Position numbers and translations under genes: made by a program
Notes under the pieces: generated by a model
What the model saw: the letters and a program-made list of their open reading frames with translations, nothing else
Told to the model about the DNA's origin: nothing
Database searches by the model: none
Shown: one piece after another, positions 37,032-45,119 of the stretch
Layout of the letters: every line of letters begins with the position of its first letter
Numbering within the stretch: position 1 is the first letter of the stretch
Origin: Lentzea alba
Lineage (GTDB): Bacteria; Actinomycetota; Actinomycetes; Mycobacteriales; Pseudonocardiaceae
Length of the DNA: 64,000 bases
Assembly: GCF_011067745.1 (NCBI RefSeq)
Contig: NZ_JAAMPJ010000002.1
Span: 372,001-436,000, forward strand
Reading direction: 5' to 3'

Positions 37032-37898
37032 TCACCCCGCCAGCGACGACAGGAACTCCTGCCAGACCACCCTGGCCAGGTCGGCGTCGGCCACGGCGTC
37101 TGCCTTGTCCACGAACACCGTGACCGCGAGCTTTGGTGTGTAGCCGGCCGTCCACTGGTGCGCACCGGGCACGCAGGCGACCCCGTTGCAGCCGGGCCGT
37201 TCCTTGAGCTGCGCGGTGACCCGGTCCGCCACCTGGCGATCGAACGGGACGTGGCCGATGCCCACCTTCCGGTACAGCTCCGCGCCGTCCCCGCCGCTGA
37301 CCGAGGTGACGAAACGCGGCTCCTGCCGGACGCCTCCCGCGGCGAAGGTCCCGTACGCCGATGCCAGGTCCAGCGGGCTCATCCGCGCTCGCACCAGGTT
37401 CGGCGCACCCACGTCGGTGAACGGGCGGACGATCTCCGGCGGCAGTTCCTTCGCCTCGTCTCCCGCCAGATCGGCGCCCCGGCTGAGTCCCAGGTACACC
37501 CGCACATCACCCGAGGCCGGATCGATCGCGGCCACCGCCGCGCCCAGCTCCGGTCGCCGAGGTGCGACCAGCCGCCCGACGACAGCGGCAGCGACCGTCT
37601 GCGCCTTCGCGTCGATCGTCGTTCGAACCACGCTGCGGCTGCTCCGGAGCTGGTCGAACGACAGCCCCTGGTCCTTGAGCTCTGCGAGCACCCGGCTCAC
37701 GAGGTACGACTTCCTCGGGCCGTCGGAACTGCTCCACATCCTGGAGCCGTCCGCGTACTGCAGGACGAAGTCCTCCGGCAGGAGGATTTCCTGCGGTGCC
37801 GGCGCAGGCCCCGGAGGTTCAGGCCGCAGCCACACCACCGCACCGACCAGCGCCGCGACGAGGGCGAGCGCGCCGAATCTCGGCAGAAGACGTTTCAC
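37032..37898 (-). CDS. Membrane-anchored relative of a penicillin-binding protein transpeptidase domain, catalytic motifs lost (2)
   Basis: A 288-residue paralogue of the downstream gene: anchor FGALALVAALVGAVVWL, then FVLQYADGSRMW (compare VVLQYADASELW), SVVRTTIDAKAQ, AAIDPASGDVRVYLG, SPLDLASAYGTFAAGGV and HQWTAGYTPKLAVTVFV. The segment equivalent to SxxK reads PPEIVRPF, so the nucleophilic Ser and the Lys are both gone, as are SxN and KTG. It starts at a GTG. It is transcribed with its neighbour. The more divergent of the two, probably released from catalytic constraint for longer. Confidence 0.8.
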   Translation of the reverse strand: MKRLLPRFGALALVAALVGAVVWLRPEPPGPAPAPQEILLPEDFVLQYADGSRMWSSSDGPRKSYLVSRVLAELKDQGLSFDQLRSSRSVVRTTIDAKAQTVAAAVVGRLVAPRRPELGAAVAAIDPASGDVRVYLGLSRGADLAGDEAKELPPEIVRPFTDVGAPNLVRARMSPLDLASAYGTFAAGGVRQEPRFVTSVSGGDGAELYRKVGIGHVPFDRQVADRVTAQLKERPGCNGVACVPGAHQWTAGYTPKLAVTVFVDKADAVADADLARVVWQEFLSSLAG

Positions 37899-37935
37899 GG
37901 ATCCCCCAGATCACGAAACTCCCAGGGGATCGAAT

Positions 37936-38346
37936 CTAGCGGCGACGTCCAGACTTCAGCGGCGCGACGTCAGCACCGTCGTGCGAGGTGCGGCACTCGT
38001 CCGGCGTCACGGCCTCGACTGCCAGCGTCAACTCGCCCTTCACACCCGTGTAGATCGACTCACCGCGGGACGCCAGCGAGGCGTGCACGCGGTTCGAGTC
38101 GGTGAAGTCGCGCTCGTCCTTCACGCGCTTCTTCCCGGTCTCCTCGGGCCGCGTCGCGCTGCGGAGGTTGACCTCCAGCCACGCCGCGACCTCGGCCGGC
38201 GACGTGAGCACCTCCTCAGGCGTGCGTTCGAGCCGGACCTGCCGAGGAGAAGCGTGGTCGAGGGACGTGTGCTCCACATAGGCGTGCCAGTGGGTGTTGC
38301 GCATTGACCAGGTCTGTTCGACCGGCCAGTCCTCCTCGGTGGTCAT
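37936..38346 (-). CDS. Hypothetical protein co-transcribed with ABC-F gene
   Basis: A 136-residue soluble protein, not recognised. MRNTHWHAYVEHTSLDHASPRQVRLERTPEEVLTS is the start of the conserved-looking part (shown here only by its beginning: NTHWHAYVEH), and the C-terminus is basic (SGRRR). Its ATG overlaps the ABC-F stop (ATGA), so it is translated after that gene and may be functionally tied to it. Nothing in the sequence suggests a catalytic role. Confidence 0.65.
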   Translation of the reverse strand: MTTEEDWPVEQTWSMRNTHWHAYVEHTSLDHASPRQVRLERTPEEVLTSPAEVAAWLEVNLRSATRPEETGKKRVKDERDFTDSNRVHASLASRGESIYTGVKGELTLAVEAVTPDECRTSHDGADVAPLKSGRRR

Positions 38347-39995
38347 GGCTCATATCTTCCACCCTTAACACGAGGAAACGTGAGGAGGTCGCGAACGTTG
38401 ATCTCGCGATCCACCCGCACGGCCGATGCGAGCCGCCGATCGTGCGTGACCAGCAACAACGTGCCCTCGTAGTTTTCGAGCGCTTGTTCCAGTTGTTCGA
38501 TCGCCGGCAAATCCAAATGATTCGTCGGTTCGTCGAGAACCAAACAAGTGGTGCCACGAGCTTGCAACAAGGCCAGGCCTGCCCGGGTTCGTTCGCCCGG
38601 CGACAGCTCGCGCGCCGGCCGCAGGACCGTGTCCGCGCCCAACCGGAACTTCGCGAGCAACGTGCGCACCTCGACGTCCTGCAGGCCCGTCGCGCCGGCC
38701 ACGATCCGCAACGCCGAAGCGTCCGAGGCGAACTCGGCGCGCAGCTGATCGACCTCGCCGACCACCACGCCCGGCCCGATCGAGCGGTCGCCGGAGACCA
38801 GCGGGATGCGGCCGAGCAGCGCGCCGAGCAACGTCGACTTGCCGGAGCCGTTCGGCCCGGTGATCCGCCACCGCTCGCCCGCGCCGATCGTGAGGTCGAC
38901 CGGCCCGAGCGTCACGTCCCCGCGGCTGACCACGGCCTGGCGCAACGTGAACGCCACCGAGCTGCCGCGCCCGGCCGACGGCAGGGTGAGCCGCAGTTCC
39001 CACGCCTCGCGCGGTTCCTCGACCTCCTCCAGTCGCTCCAGCTGACGGTCCACAACGGACGCTTTCGCGGTCAGGCTCTCCGCTCCCCGCTTGTGGGCCG
39101 CCCGGATGTTCTTGTCCGGCTCGTCGTTGCGCGCCTTGGCACTCGTCGCCCGGCGCACGCCCTTGCGCGACCACTCCTTGACCTGCCGGCTGCGCTGCAC
39201 CAACGAGTCGCGCTTGCCCGCGTAGGCCTCGTACTCCTCCTGGGCCCGCCGGCCGGCGTTCGCCTTCTCCTCGACGTAGGCGTCCCAGCCGCCACCGAAC
39301 ACGGTGAGCCGGTGCGTGAACTCGTCGAGTTCGGCGATCGCGGTCGTGGTGCGCGCCAGGAACTCCCGGTCGTGGCTCACCAGCACGATCGCGCCCGGAT
39401 ACCCGCTGACGTGGGATTCCAGGAGATCGAGCCCGGTGGCGTCGAGGTCGTTCGTCGGCTCGTCGAGCAACAGCACGTCCGCGCGCGTCAGCAACACCGC
39501 CGCGAGCCGCAGCCGCGCCTGCTGCCCACCGGACAGCTCGTCCGGCGCACGACCGTCGAGCAGATCCGCCTTCAGGCCGAGGCGTTCGCAGACCGCGTCC
39601 GCGCGTTCGCCGAAGTCACCGGCACCGATCGCGGTCCAGTGGTCGAGCGCGTCCGGGTAGTCGTCGCCACCACCCTCGCCGAGCGCTTCGGCCGCACGTT
39701 GCAGCCACGCTTCCGCTTCGGCGACGCCGGTGCGGCGGGCGAGGTGGTCGCGCAGCGACTCTCCAGTTACGTGGAGGGTCTCCTGCGTCAGGTGCGCGAC
39801 GGTCCCGGTGCTTGAGACAGATCCGGTCTCCGGACGCAGCTCGCCGGAGAGCAGGCGGAGCAAAGTCGACTTGCCGACACCGTTGGGCGCGCTCAGACCG
39901 ACGCGGTCACCAGGCGAAACATCGAAATCAACCTCCGAGATCACGGTCCTCGGACCGAACGACAGCGAAATATTCCTGGCTGTCAGCACGGACAC
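38343..39995 (-). CDS. ABC-F family ATPase
   Basis: A 550-residue protein with two ABC domains and no membrane segments. Domain 1: APNGVGKST, LSGGQQARL, LLLDEPTNDLD. A charged linker follows (about 240-330, RSRQVKEWSRKGVRRATSA). Domain 2: GPNGSGKST, LSPGERTRAG, LVLDEPTNHLD. ABC-F proteins act on the ribosome, and some displace antibiotics from it. Which subgroup this is cannot be decided here. The start is the GTG at 39995 (SVLTARNISLSFG); the frame open to 40055 runs into the sodA promoter. It is divergent from sodA. Confidence 0.9.
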   Translation of the reverse strand: MSVLTARNISLSFGPRTVISEVDFDVSPGDRVGLSAPNGVGKSTLLRLLSGELRPETGSVSSTGTVAHLTQETLHVTGESLRDHLARRTGVAEAEAWLQRAAEALGEGGGDDYPDALDHWTAIGAGDFGERADAVCERLGLKADLLDGRAPDELSGGQQARLRLAAVLLTRADVLLLDEPTNDLDATGLDLLESHVSGYPGAIVLVSHDREFLARTTTAIAELDEFTHRLTVFGGGWDAYVEEKANAGRRAQEEYEAYAGKRDSLVQRSRQVKEWSRKGVRRATSAKARNDEPDKNIRAAHKRGAESLTAKASVVDRQLERLEEVEEPREAWELRLTLPSAGRGSSVAFTLRQAVVSRGDVTLGPVDLTIGAGERWRITGPNGSGKSTLLGALLGRIPLVSGDRSIGPGVVVGEVDQLRAEFASDASALRIVAGATGLQDVEVRTLLAKFRLGADTVLRPARELSPGERTRAGLALLQARGTTCLVLDEPTNHLDLPAIEQLEQALENYEGTLLLVTHDRRLASAVRVDREINVRDLLTFPRVKGGRYEP

Positions 39996-40038
39996 GCTTC
40001 GACGGTACGTGCCCCCGCAACTGGTTAACTCGACCTTG

Positions 40039-40055
40039 TTGCTAGTAAGTTGCAA
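40039..40055. promoter_or_regulatory. Nur-box-like site upstream of superoxide dismutase gene
   Basis: TTGCTA-GTAAG-TTGCAA matches the reported Nur consensus TTGCAA-N5-TTGCAA with one mismatch. It lies 31-47 bases before the sodA ATG. A further TTGCAA occurs at 40067-40072. In Streptomyces, Nur with nickel represses the iron superoxide dismutase gene. Function here is inferred from sequence and position. Confidence 0.5.
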
Positions 40056-40085
40056 CTACCAAGAGATTGCAAATGGGGAGTTGTC

Positions 40086-40706
40086 ATGGCCCAGTACGTG
40101 CTGCCGGATCTCGACTACGACTACGGCGACCTGGAGCCGGCGATCATCGGCGAGATCAACGAGCTGCACCACGGCAAGCACCACGCCGCCTACGTGAAGG
40201 GCGCGAACGACACGCTCGAGCAGATCGAGGAAGCCCGCGACAAGGAGTCCTTCGGCTCCATCGTCGGCCTCGAGACCACGCTGGCGTTCCACCTGGCCGG
40301 CCACGCGCTGCACCAGGTGTGGTGGAAGAACCTCTCGCCCAACGGCGGCGACAAGCCGGTCGGCGAGCTCGCCGCGGCGATCGACGAGCACTTCGGTTCG
40401 TTCGACAAGTTCCGCGGTCAGCTCAACGCGGCCGCGTCCTCGATCCAGGGTTCCGGCTGGGGCATCCTCGCGTGGGAGCCGATCGGCCAGAAGCTGGTCA
40501 CGCTGCAGCTCAAGGACCACCACTCGAACCTGTCGATCGCGACCACGCCGCTGCTCGCGTTCGACATCTGGGAGCACGCGTACTACCTGCAGTACCGCAA
40601 CCTGAAGGCCGACTACATCAGCGCGCTGTGGAACGTCGTCAACTGGGAGGACGTGTCGGCCCGCTTCGAGGCCGCCCGCGCGGGCCAGAACGGCCTGCAG
40701 CTCTGA
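40086..40706 (+). CDS. sodA: Superoxide dismutase (Fe/Mn family)
   Basis: A 206-residue cytoplasmic or exported Fe/Mn superoxide dismutase without a signal peptide. Metal ligands are visible: His28 in [12 protein letters not shown], the His of LHQVWW, and Asp and His in [23 protein letters not shown] is the conserved active-site segment. Metal preference cannot be read with certainty, although the actinobacterial relatives of this type are often iron enzymes. GGGGAG lies before the ATG. The gene ends at a strong hairpin. A Nur-like box upstream suggests nickel control. Confidence 0.95.
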   Translation: MAQYVLPDLDYDYGDLEPAIIGEINELHHGKHHAAYVKGANDTLEQIEEARDKESFGSIVGLETTLAFHLAGHALHQVWWKNLSPNGGDKPVGELAAAIDEHFGSFDKFRGQLNAAASSIQGSGWGILAWEPIGQKLVTLQLKDHHSNLSIATTPLLAFDIWEHAYYLQYRNLKADYISALWNVVNWEDVSARFEAARAGQNGLQL

Positions 40707-40751
40707 CTTCGGCGGTGGGTGCTCCGACAAAGCTTCCCGCCCGCTGAACAC

Positions 40752-40789
40752 GACGAGGCCCCCGCTCTGCCCAGAGCGGGGGCCTCGTC
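40752..40789. terminator. Bidirectional terminator after sodA
   Basis: Perfect 18-base arms (GACGAGGCCCCCGCTCTG at 40752-40769 and its complement at 40772-40789) with a two-base centre, between convergent sodA and the FetB-like gene. Confidence 0.88.
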
Positions 40790-40832
40790 CGTTCCCGAAC
40801 TGACTGCCGCTCCCACCACGAAGCGACGAGAC

Positions 40833-40851
40833 TTAGGTTAGCCTAACTTCG
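40833..40851. promoter_or_regulatory. IdeR/DtxR-type iron box at the 3' end of the FetB-like gene
   Basis: TTAGGTTAGCCTAACTTCG matches the iron-box consensus TTAGGTTAGSCTAACCTAA at 16 of 19 positions, including an unbroken 15-base core. It overlaps the last codons and stop of the FetB-like gene, 44 bases from the sodA terminator. It is not upstream of any recognised gene. It could drive or block a small or antisense RNA. Confidence 0.6.
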
Positions 40852-41597
40852 CTTCCTTGGGAAGCCCTCCTGATCAGACCCCTCGCGACCAGTTCGACGA
40901 CGGCCGCCACGGCGGCCACCTCCACCGCGAGAAGCGCGAGCAGGACCACGAGTTGTAGTGCGCCGGCCTGCCAAACGGGAGCCCCTCCCAGCAGCATGCC
41001 GACAAAAGCACCCGGAAGGGTGACAAGACCGACCGTCCTGGTCTGGTCGAGCGCCGGCAGCAGAGCCTCGGCCGACGGCTGGCGAATGAGGAACCGTGCC
41101 GCCTGCGACTCCAGGAAGCCCAACGCCAGCGCGGCCTCGTACTCGCCGTGCCGGTCCCTGAGCGTGTCGAGGGCACGCCTGGTCGAGAGGGTGGTCGCGG
41201 TCATCGCGCCGCCGATCAGGATGCCGCCGACCGGGATCAGCGCGATTCCCTTGATCGGGAGCAGGCCGATGGCGATCAGCAGGCCGAGGGAGGGCACCGA
41301 TCCGATGAGGATCGCCACCGCCACCCACGTGCCTTTCCAGCCGGTCTGCGCGCGGCGGGCCGAGGTCGCGGTGGCCACGATCGCCATCAGCGCCAGGAAC
41401 AGGCCGGTGAGGCCGAGGTGCTGCAGGACGAACGTGATGACGGCGCTGACCGCGGCGAGTTGCACGACGGCCCTGGCTGCGGCCCCGAGGAACGGCATCG
41501 GCTTGGTGAGGCCGGCGAACCACGCGATGGCACCGGCGGTCGCGGTGAAGACGACGCAGACGATCAGCAGCCGGACCCAGTCGGTGACGTCGATCAT
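40833..41597 (-). CDS. FetB/YbbM-type iron-export permease
   Basis: A 254-residue membrane protein with seven hydrophobic segments. The motif PALDQTRTVGLVTLPGAFVGMLLGG is diagnostic for the UPF0014/FetB family, whose E. coli member with the ATPase FetA exports iron and protects against peroxide. ARAVVQLAAVSAVITFVL is the conserved N-terminal stretch. No FetA ATPase gene lies beside it, so a partner must be encoded elsewhere. An iron box overlaps its last codons. It converges on sodA and is preceded by a DUF2530 gene on the same strand. Confidence 0.88.
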   Translation of the reverse strand: MIDVTDWVRLLIVCVVFTATAGAIAWFAGLTKPMPFLGAAARAVVQLAAVSAVITFVLQHLGLTGLFLALMAIVATATSARRAQTGWKGTWVAVAILIGSVPSLGLLIAIGLLPIKGIALIPVGGILIGGAMTATTLSTRRALDTLRDRHGEYEAALALGFLESQAARFLIRQPSAEALLPALDQTRTVGLVTLPGAFVGMLLGGAPVWQAGALQLVVLLALLAVEVAAVAAVVELVARGLIRRASQGSEVRLT

Positions 41598-41606
41598 CAG
41601 GCGCGG

Positions 41607-41870
41607 CTAGGCCTCGTCAAGGCCCTGCTGAGCCCCACGTGACCCTCGCCTCGCGGCCCGGCGTTGCCAGTAGAACACTCCGTAGCCGATGATCCCGAGC
41701 AGACCGCCGGACAGCGTCGTCCACAGCAGCGTGCTGTTCGAGCGGTCGACGACGAGAACGACCAGAAATCCGAGGAACCACAGCGCGGTTCCACCCAGCA
41801 CCACCGGCACGGGGTCGGCCAGCCGATGTGGCAGCGGCGGTGGGTGTGGGGCGGAGTCGCGTTCGGACAC
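41607..41870 (-). CDS. DUF2530-type small membrane protein
   Basis: An 87-residue protein: a Pro-rich N-terminus (SERDSAPHPPPLPHRLADPVP), two membrane segments (VVLGGTALWFLGFLVVLVV and TTLSGGLLGIIGYGVFYW), then a basic tail with WQRRAARRG. It matches the actinobacterial DUF2530 pattern. Function unknown. It starts at the GTG at 41870, 16 bases from the divergent permease gene, so the promoters overlap. It may be co-transcribed with the FetB-like gene 9 bases downstream. Confidence 0.75.
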   Translation of the reverse strand: MSERDSAPHPPPLPHRLADPVPVVLGGTALWFLGFLVVLVVDRSNSTLLWTTLSGGLLGIIGYGVFYWQRRAARRGSRGAQQGLDEA

Positions 41871-41886
41871 ATCGTTAGGAGACCAG

Positions 41887-43320
41887 ATGCTGGACGGGTT
41901 CTTCAAGATTTCCGAGCGCGGGTCGACCGTGGCGCGGGAAGTGCGCGGCGGTGTCGTGACGTTCTTCACGATGGCGTACATCGTCGTGCTGAACCCGCTG
42001 ATCATCGGCAGCTTCGCGCCGACGGGGCCCGGAGCGCACCCGGACGTGCTGGGCAACATCCTGCCCGTCGGTCAGGTCGCGGCGGTGACGGCGCTGGTCG
42101 CCGGTGTGATGACCATCCTCTTCGGACTGATCGCGAACTACCCGTTCGCGCTGGCCACCGGGCTCGGCATCAACTCGTTCGTGGCCGTCAGCGTGGCCGC
42201 GAAGGTCAGCTGGCCAGAGGCGATGGGCCTCATCCTGGTCAACGGCCTCGTCGTGCTCCTGCTGGTGGTCACGGGCGTGCGGACCGCGGTGTTCAACGCG
42301 GTGCCGAACGAGCTCAAGGCCGCCATCGCGGTCGGCATCGGTCTGTTCATCACGTTCATCGGCCTGGTCGACGCCGGGTTCGTGCGCCGGCTCCCGGACG
42401 CCGCCAACACCACGGTTCCGGTCGGCCTGGGCATCAACGGGTCGATCGCGAGCTGGCCGACGCTGGTGTTCGTGGTCGGACTCGTGGTCACCGGTGTGCT
42501 GTTCGCCCGCAGGATCAAGGGCGCGATCCTCATCGGCATCGTGAGCACCGCGATCTTCGCGATCATCCTCGAGGCGATCGTCAAGGCCGGTCCGTCGGCG
42601 GGCACCAACGCCAAGGGCTGGAACCTCGGCTACCCCGCGCTGCCCGACCACGTCTTCGGCGTGCCGGACCTCAGCCTGCTCGGTGACGTGTCGTTCGGCG
42701 CCTGGACGCGGCTCCCGGCGCTGGCCGCGGCCCTCATCGTCTTCACGCTGGTGCTCACCGACTTCTTCGACACGGTCGGCACGATGACCGGTCTCGGCAA
42801 GGAAGCAGACCTGATCGACAAGGACGGCCAGCTGCCGAACGTCGGCAAGGCGCTGTTCGTCGACGGCCTCGGCGCGGTGGCCGGCGGTGCCGCGTCCAGC
42901 TCGTCGAACACCGTCTACATCGAATCGGCGTCCGGCATCGCGGAGGGCGCGCGCACGGGCCTCGCGAACGTCGTCACCGGCGTTCTCTTCCTGCTGGCGA
43001 TGTTCTTCACGCCGCTCTACCAGGTCGTGCCGATCGAAGCGGCCGCGCCCGCACTGGTGATCGTCGGCGCGCTGATGATGATGCAGGTCCGCGAGATCGA
43101 CTTCAGCGACTTCACCATCGCCCTGCCCGCGTTCCTGACGATCGTGGTCATGCCGTTCACCTACTCGATCGCGAACGGCATCGGCGCGGGCTTCGTGAGC
43201 TACGTGCTGCTCAAGGCGCTGACCGGCCGAGCCCGCGGCATCCACCCGTTGATGTGGATCGTGGCGGCCGCTTTCATCGTCTACTTCGCACTGGGCCCGA
43301 TCCAGGCCCTGCTCAACTGA
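41887..43320 (+). CDS. NCS2 purine permease (AzgA/PbuG-like)
   Basis: A 477-residue proton-coupled nucleobase transporter of the AzgA-like branch, with 12-14 membrane segments. Recognised by GVVTFFTMAYIVVLNPLI, FALATGLGINSF (the conserved GxGxN-type TM3), TDFFDTVGTMTGLG and SSSSNTVYIESASGIAEGARTG. Substrates of the group are hypoxanthine, guanine and adenine. The ATG at 41887 follows AGGAG at a good distance. It stands between divergent DUF2530 and the MarR-type gene. Confidence 0.93.
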   Translation: MLDGFFKISERGSTVAREVRGGVVTFFTMAYIVVLNPLIIGSFAPTGPGAHPDVLGNILPVGQVAAVTALVAGVMTILFGLIANYPFALATGLGINSFVAVSVAAKVSWPEAMGLILVNGLVVLLLVVTGVRTAVFNAVPNELKAAIAVGIGLFITFIGLVDAGFVRRLPDAANTTVPVGLGINGSIASWPTLVFVVGLVVTGVLFARRIKGAILIGIVSTAIFAIILEAIVKAGPSAGTNAKGWNLGYPALPDHVFGVPDLSLLGDVSFGAWTRLPALAAALIVFTLVLTDFFDTVGTMTGLGKEADLIDKDGQLPNVGKALFVDGLGAVAGGAASSSSNTVYIESASGIAEGARTGLANVVTGVLFLLAMFFTPLYQVVPIEAAAPALVIVGALMMMQVREIDFSDFTIALPAFLTIVVMPFTYSIANGIGAGFVSYVLLKALTGRARGIHPLMWIVAAAFIVYFALGPIQALLN

Positions 43321-43342
43321 CCTTTCGGCAGGAAACTATTTC

Positions 43343-43786
43343 GTGAGGTATGCTAACTACGTGGCGACCGATCAGCACGGACTGGCGAGCAGGCTGAGGC
43401 TTGCCGTCGTGCGCCTCAACCGCCGCCTGCGGGCCCAGCGCACCAACTCGTCGGTGTCGCTGACGCAGGTGTCCGCGCTGTCCACGCTGCACAAGTGCGG
43501 ACCGCTGACGCCAGGCGAGCTCGCGGCCAAGGAAGGCGTGCAACCGCCGTCGATGACGCGCGTGATCGCCGCCCTGGAGGAGTTCGGCTTCGCAACGCGC
43601 AGCCCGCACCCCACCGACGGCCGTCAAGCCATCGTCGAGCTGACCGGCGAAGGCTTGTCGTACTTGGAAGACGAGATCACAGCCCGCGAAGCGTGGCTGG
43701 ACAAGAGGCTCGCGGAGCTGGAACCCGGCGAACGGGAACTGCTCTCGCAAGCCGCCGAGATCATCGACAGGATGGCGGGGCAGTAA
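43343..43786 (+). CDS. MarR-family transcriptional regulator
   Basis: A 147-residue winged-helix regulator with SLTQVSALSTLHKCGPLTPGELAAKEGVQPPSMTR-type helix-turn-helix (key part PPSMTRVIAALEE) and the wing PHPTDGRQAIVELT. AGGAAA precedes the GTG at 43343 by a suitable distance; a GTG at 43361 is the alternative start with the usual family N-terminus (ATDQHGLASRLR). It probably controls the exporter gene four bases downstream and itself. GTATGCTAAC at 43348-43357 recalls the repeat before the MFS gene at 5.3 kb. Confidence 0.9.
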   Translation: MRYANYVATDQHGLASRLRLAVVRLNRRLRAQRTNSSVSLTQVSALSTLHKCGPLTPGELAAKEGVQPPSMTRVIAALEEFGFATRSPHPTDGRQAIVELTGEGLSYLEDEITAREAWLDKRLAELEPGERELLSQAAEIIDRMAGQ

Positions 43787-43790
43787 GGAC

Positions 43791-45119
43791 GTGTCGGGTT
43801 ACGCGGGTGGTGGAGCAGACAGTTCGCCACCTCGTCGTACCGGAATGTTCGGTTCCTTAGGCATATACAACTATCGCCTCTACGCCTCCGGCCAGATCAT
43901 CTCGCTGGTCGGCGTCTGGATGCAGCGGGTGGCCCAGGACTGGCTGGTCCTGGAACTCACCAACGGCTCCCCCATCGCCCTGGGCTTCGCCGCGTCCCTG
44001 CAGTTCCTCCCAGTCCTGCTCCTCTCCATGTGGGGCGGCGTCCTCGCCGACCGCATGGACAAGCGCAAGTTGTTGCTGTGGCTGGAATCCGCCCTGGGCG
44101 TCTGCGCACTGGCCCTCGGCCTGCTGGACGTGACCGGCGTAGCCGAACTCTGGCACGTCTACGTGCTCTGCTTCCTGCTCGGCTGCTTCTCCGCCGTGGA
44201 AACCCCGGTGCGCCAATCGTTCGTGGTCGAAATGGTGGGCCGCGACCAGCTCACCAACGCCGTGGCGATCAACTCGATGATGTTCAACCTGGCCCGCATC
44301 ATCGGCCCGGCCATCGCGGGCGTGACGATCGTGGCCATCGGCACCGGCTGGGTCTTCATCGCCAACGCCATCAGCTTCGTCGGCGTCGTGGGCGGCGTCT
44401 GGCTCATGCGCACGTCCCAACTACAACGCTCCGACCCGGTACCGCGCGAAAAAGGCCAACTGCTCTCCGGCCTCCGCTACGTCAAACACCGCCCAGACCT
44501 GCTGACCGTGATGCTGCTGGTCTTCTTCATCGCCACCTTCGGCATGAACTTCTACATGACCCTGGCAATCATGGCCCGCAACGTCTTCGGCGGCGACGCC
44601 GACGCCTACGGCCTGCTCTCCACCCTGATCGCCGTGGGCACCCTGGCAGGCGCAACCTGGGCCGCCAGACGCAAAACCCCCAGGCTGAGCGTCTTCATCG
44701 GCGCGGGCGTGCTGTTCGGCGCGCTGGAAATCGTGTCCGGCCTGATGCCGACGATGATCCTCACCGGCCTGATGATGATCCCGGTCGGCATCGCGATGAT
44801 GACCTTCAACACCACCGCGAACGCCACCATCCAACTGGCCGTGGAACCAGAGATGCGCGGCCGCGTGATGGGCATCTACATGCTGGTCTTCCTGGGCGGC
44901 AACCCGGTGGGAGGCCCACTGATGGGCTGGCTGGGAGAGATCAACGGCCGCGCACCGATCATCATCGGCGGCGCCGTCTCGATGATCGTGACGATCACCG
45001 CCTGGATCATCCTGGTGAGGCGCGGCGACATAGCGAAACCCCGCCTGCGCAGACAGAAGCAACAACAACAACAACAAGAAGAAGTCAGCCCAGCAGAACT
45101 GCAGCCGTCGGACCGCTAG
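43791..45119 (+). CDS. MFS transporter, MFS_3 type, with C-terminal Gln tract
   Basis: A 442-residue exporter with 12 membrane segments. GIYNYRLYASGQIISLVGVWMQ, GGVLADRMDKRKLLL and SAVETPVRQSFVVEMVG are the MFS_3 motifs. It lies 4 bases after the marR-like gene and is likely repressed by its product until the ligand appears. The C-terminal tail carries six consecutive Gln from a CAA repeat (about 45061-45078), then a Glu-rich end. Substrate unknown. Confidence 0.9.
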   Translation: MSGYAGGGADSSPPRRTGMFGSLGIYNYRLYASGQIISLVGVWMQRVAQDWLVLELTNGSPIALGFAASLQFLPVLLLSMWGGVLADRMDKRKLLLWLESALGVCALALGLLDVTGVAELWHVYVLCFLLGCFSAVETPVRQSFVVEMVGRDQLTNAVAINSMMFNLARIIGPAIAGVTIVAIGTGWVFIANAISFVGVVGGVWLMRTSQLQRSDPVPREKGQLLSGLRYVKHRPDLLTVMLLVFFIATFGMNFYMTLAIMARNVFGGDADAYGLLSTLIAVGTLAGATWAARRKTPRLSVFIGAGVLFGALEIVSGLMPTMILTGLMMIPVGIAMMTFNTTANATIQLAVEPEMRGRVMGIYMLVFLGGNPVGGPLMGWLGEINGRAPIIIGGAVSMIVTITAWIILVRRGDIAKPRLRRQKQQQQQQEEVSPAELQPSDR

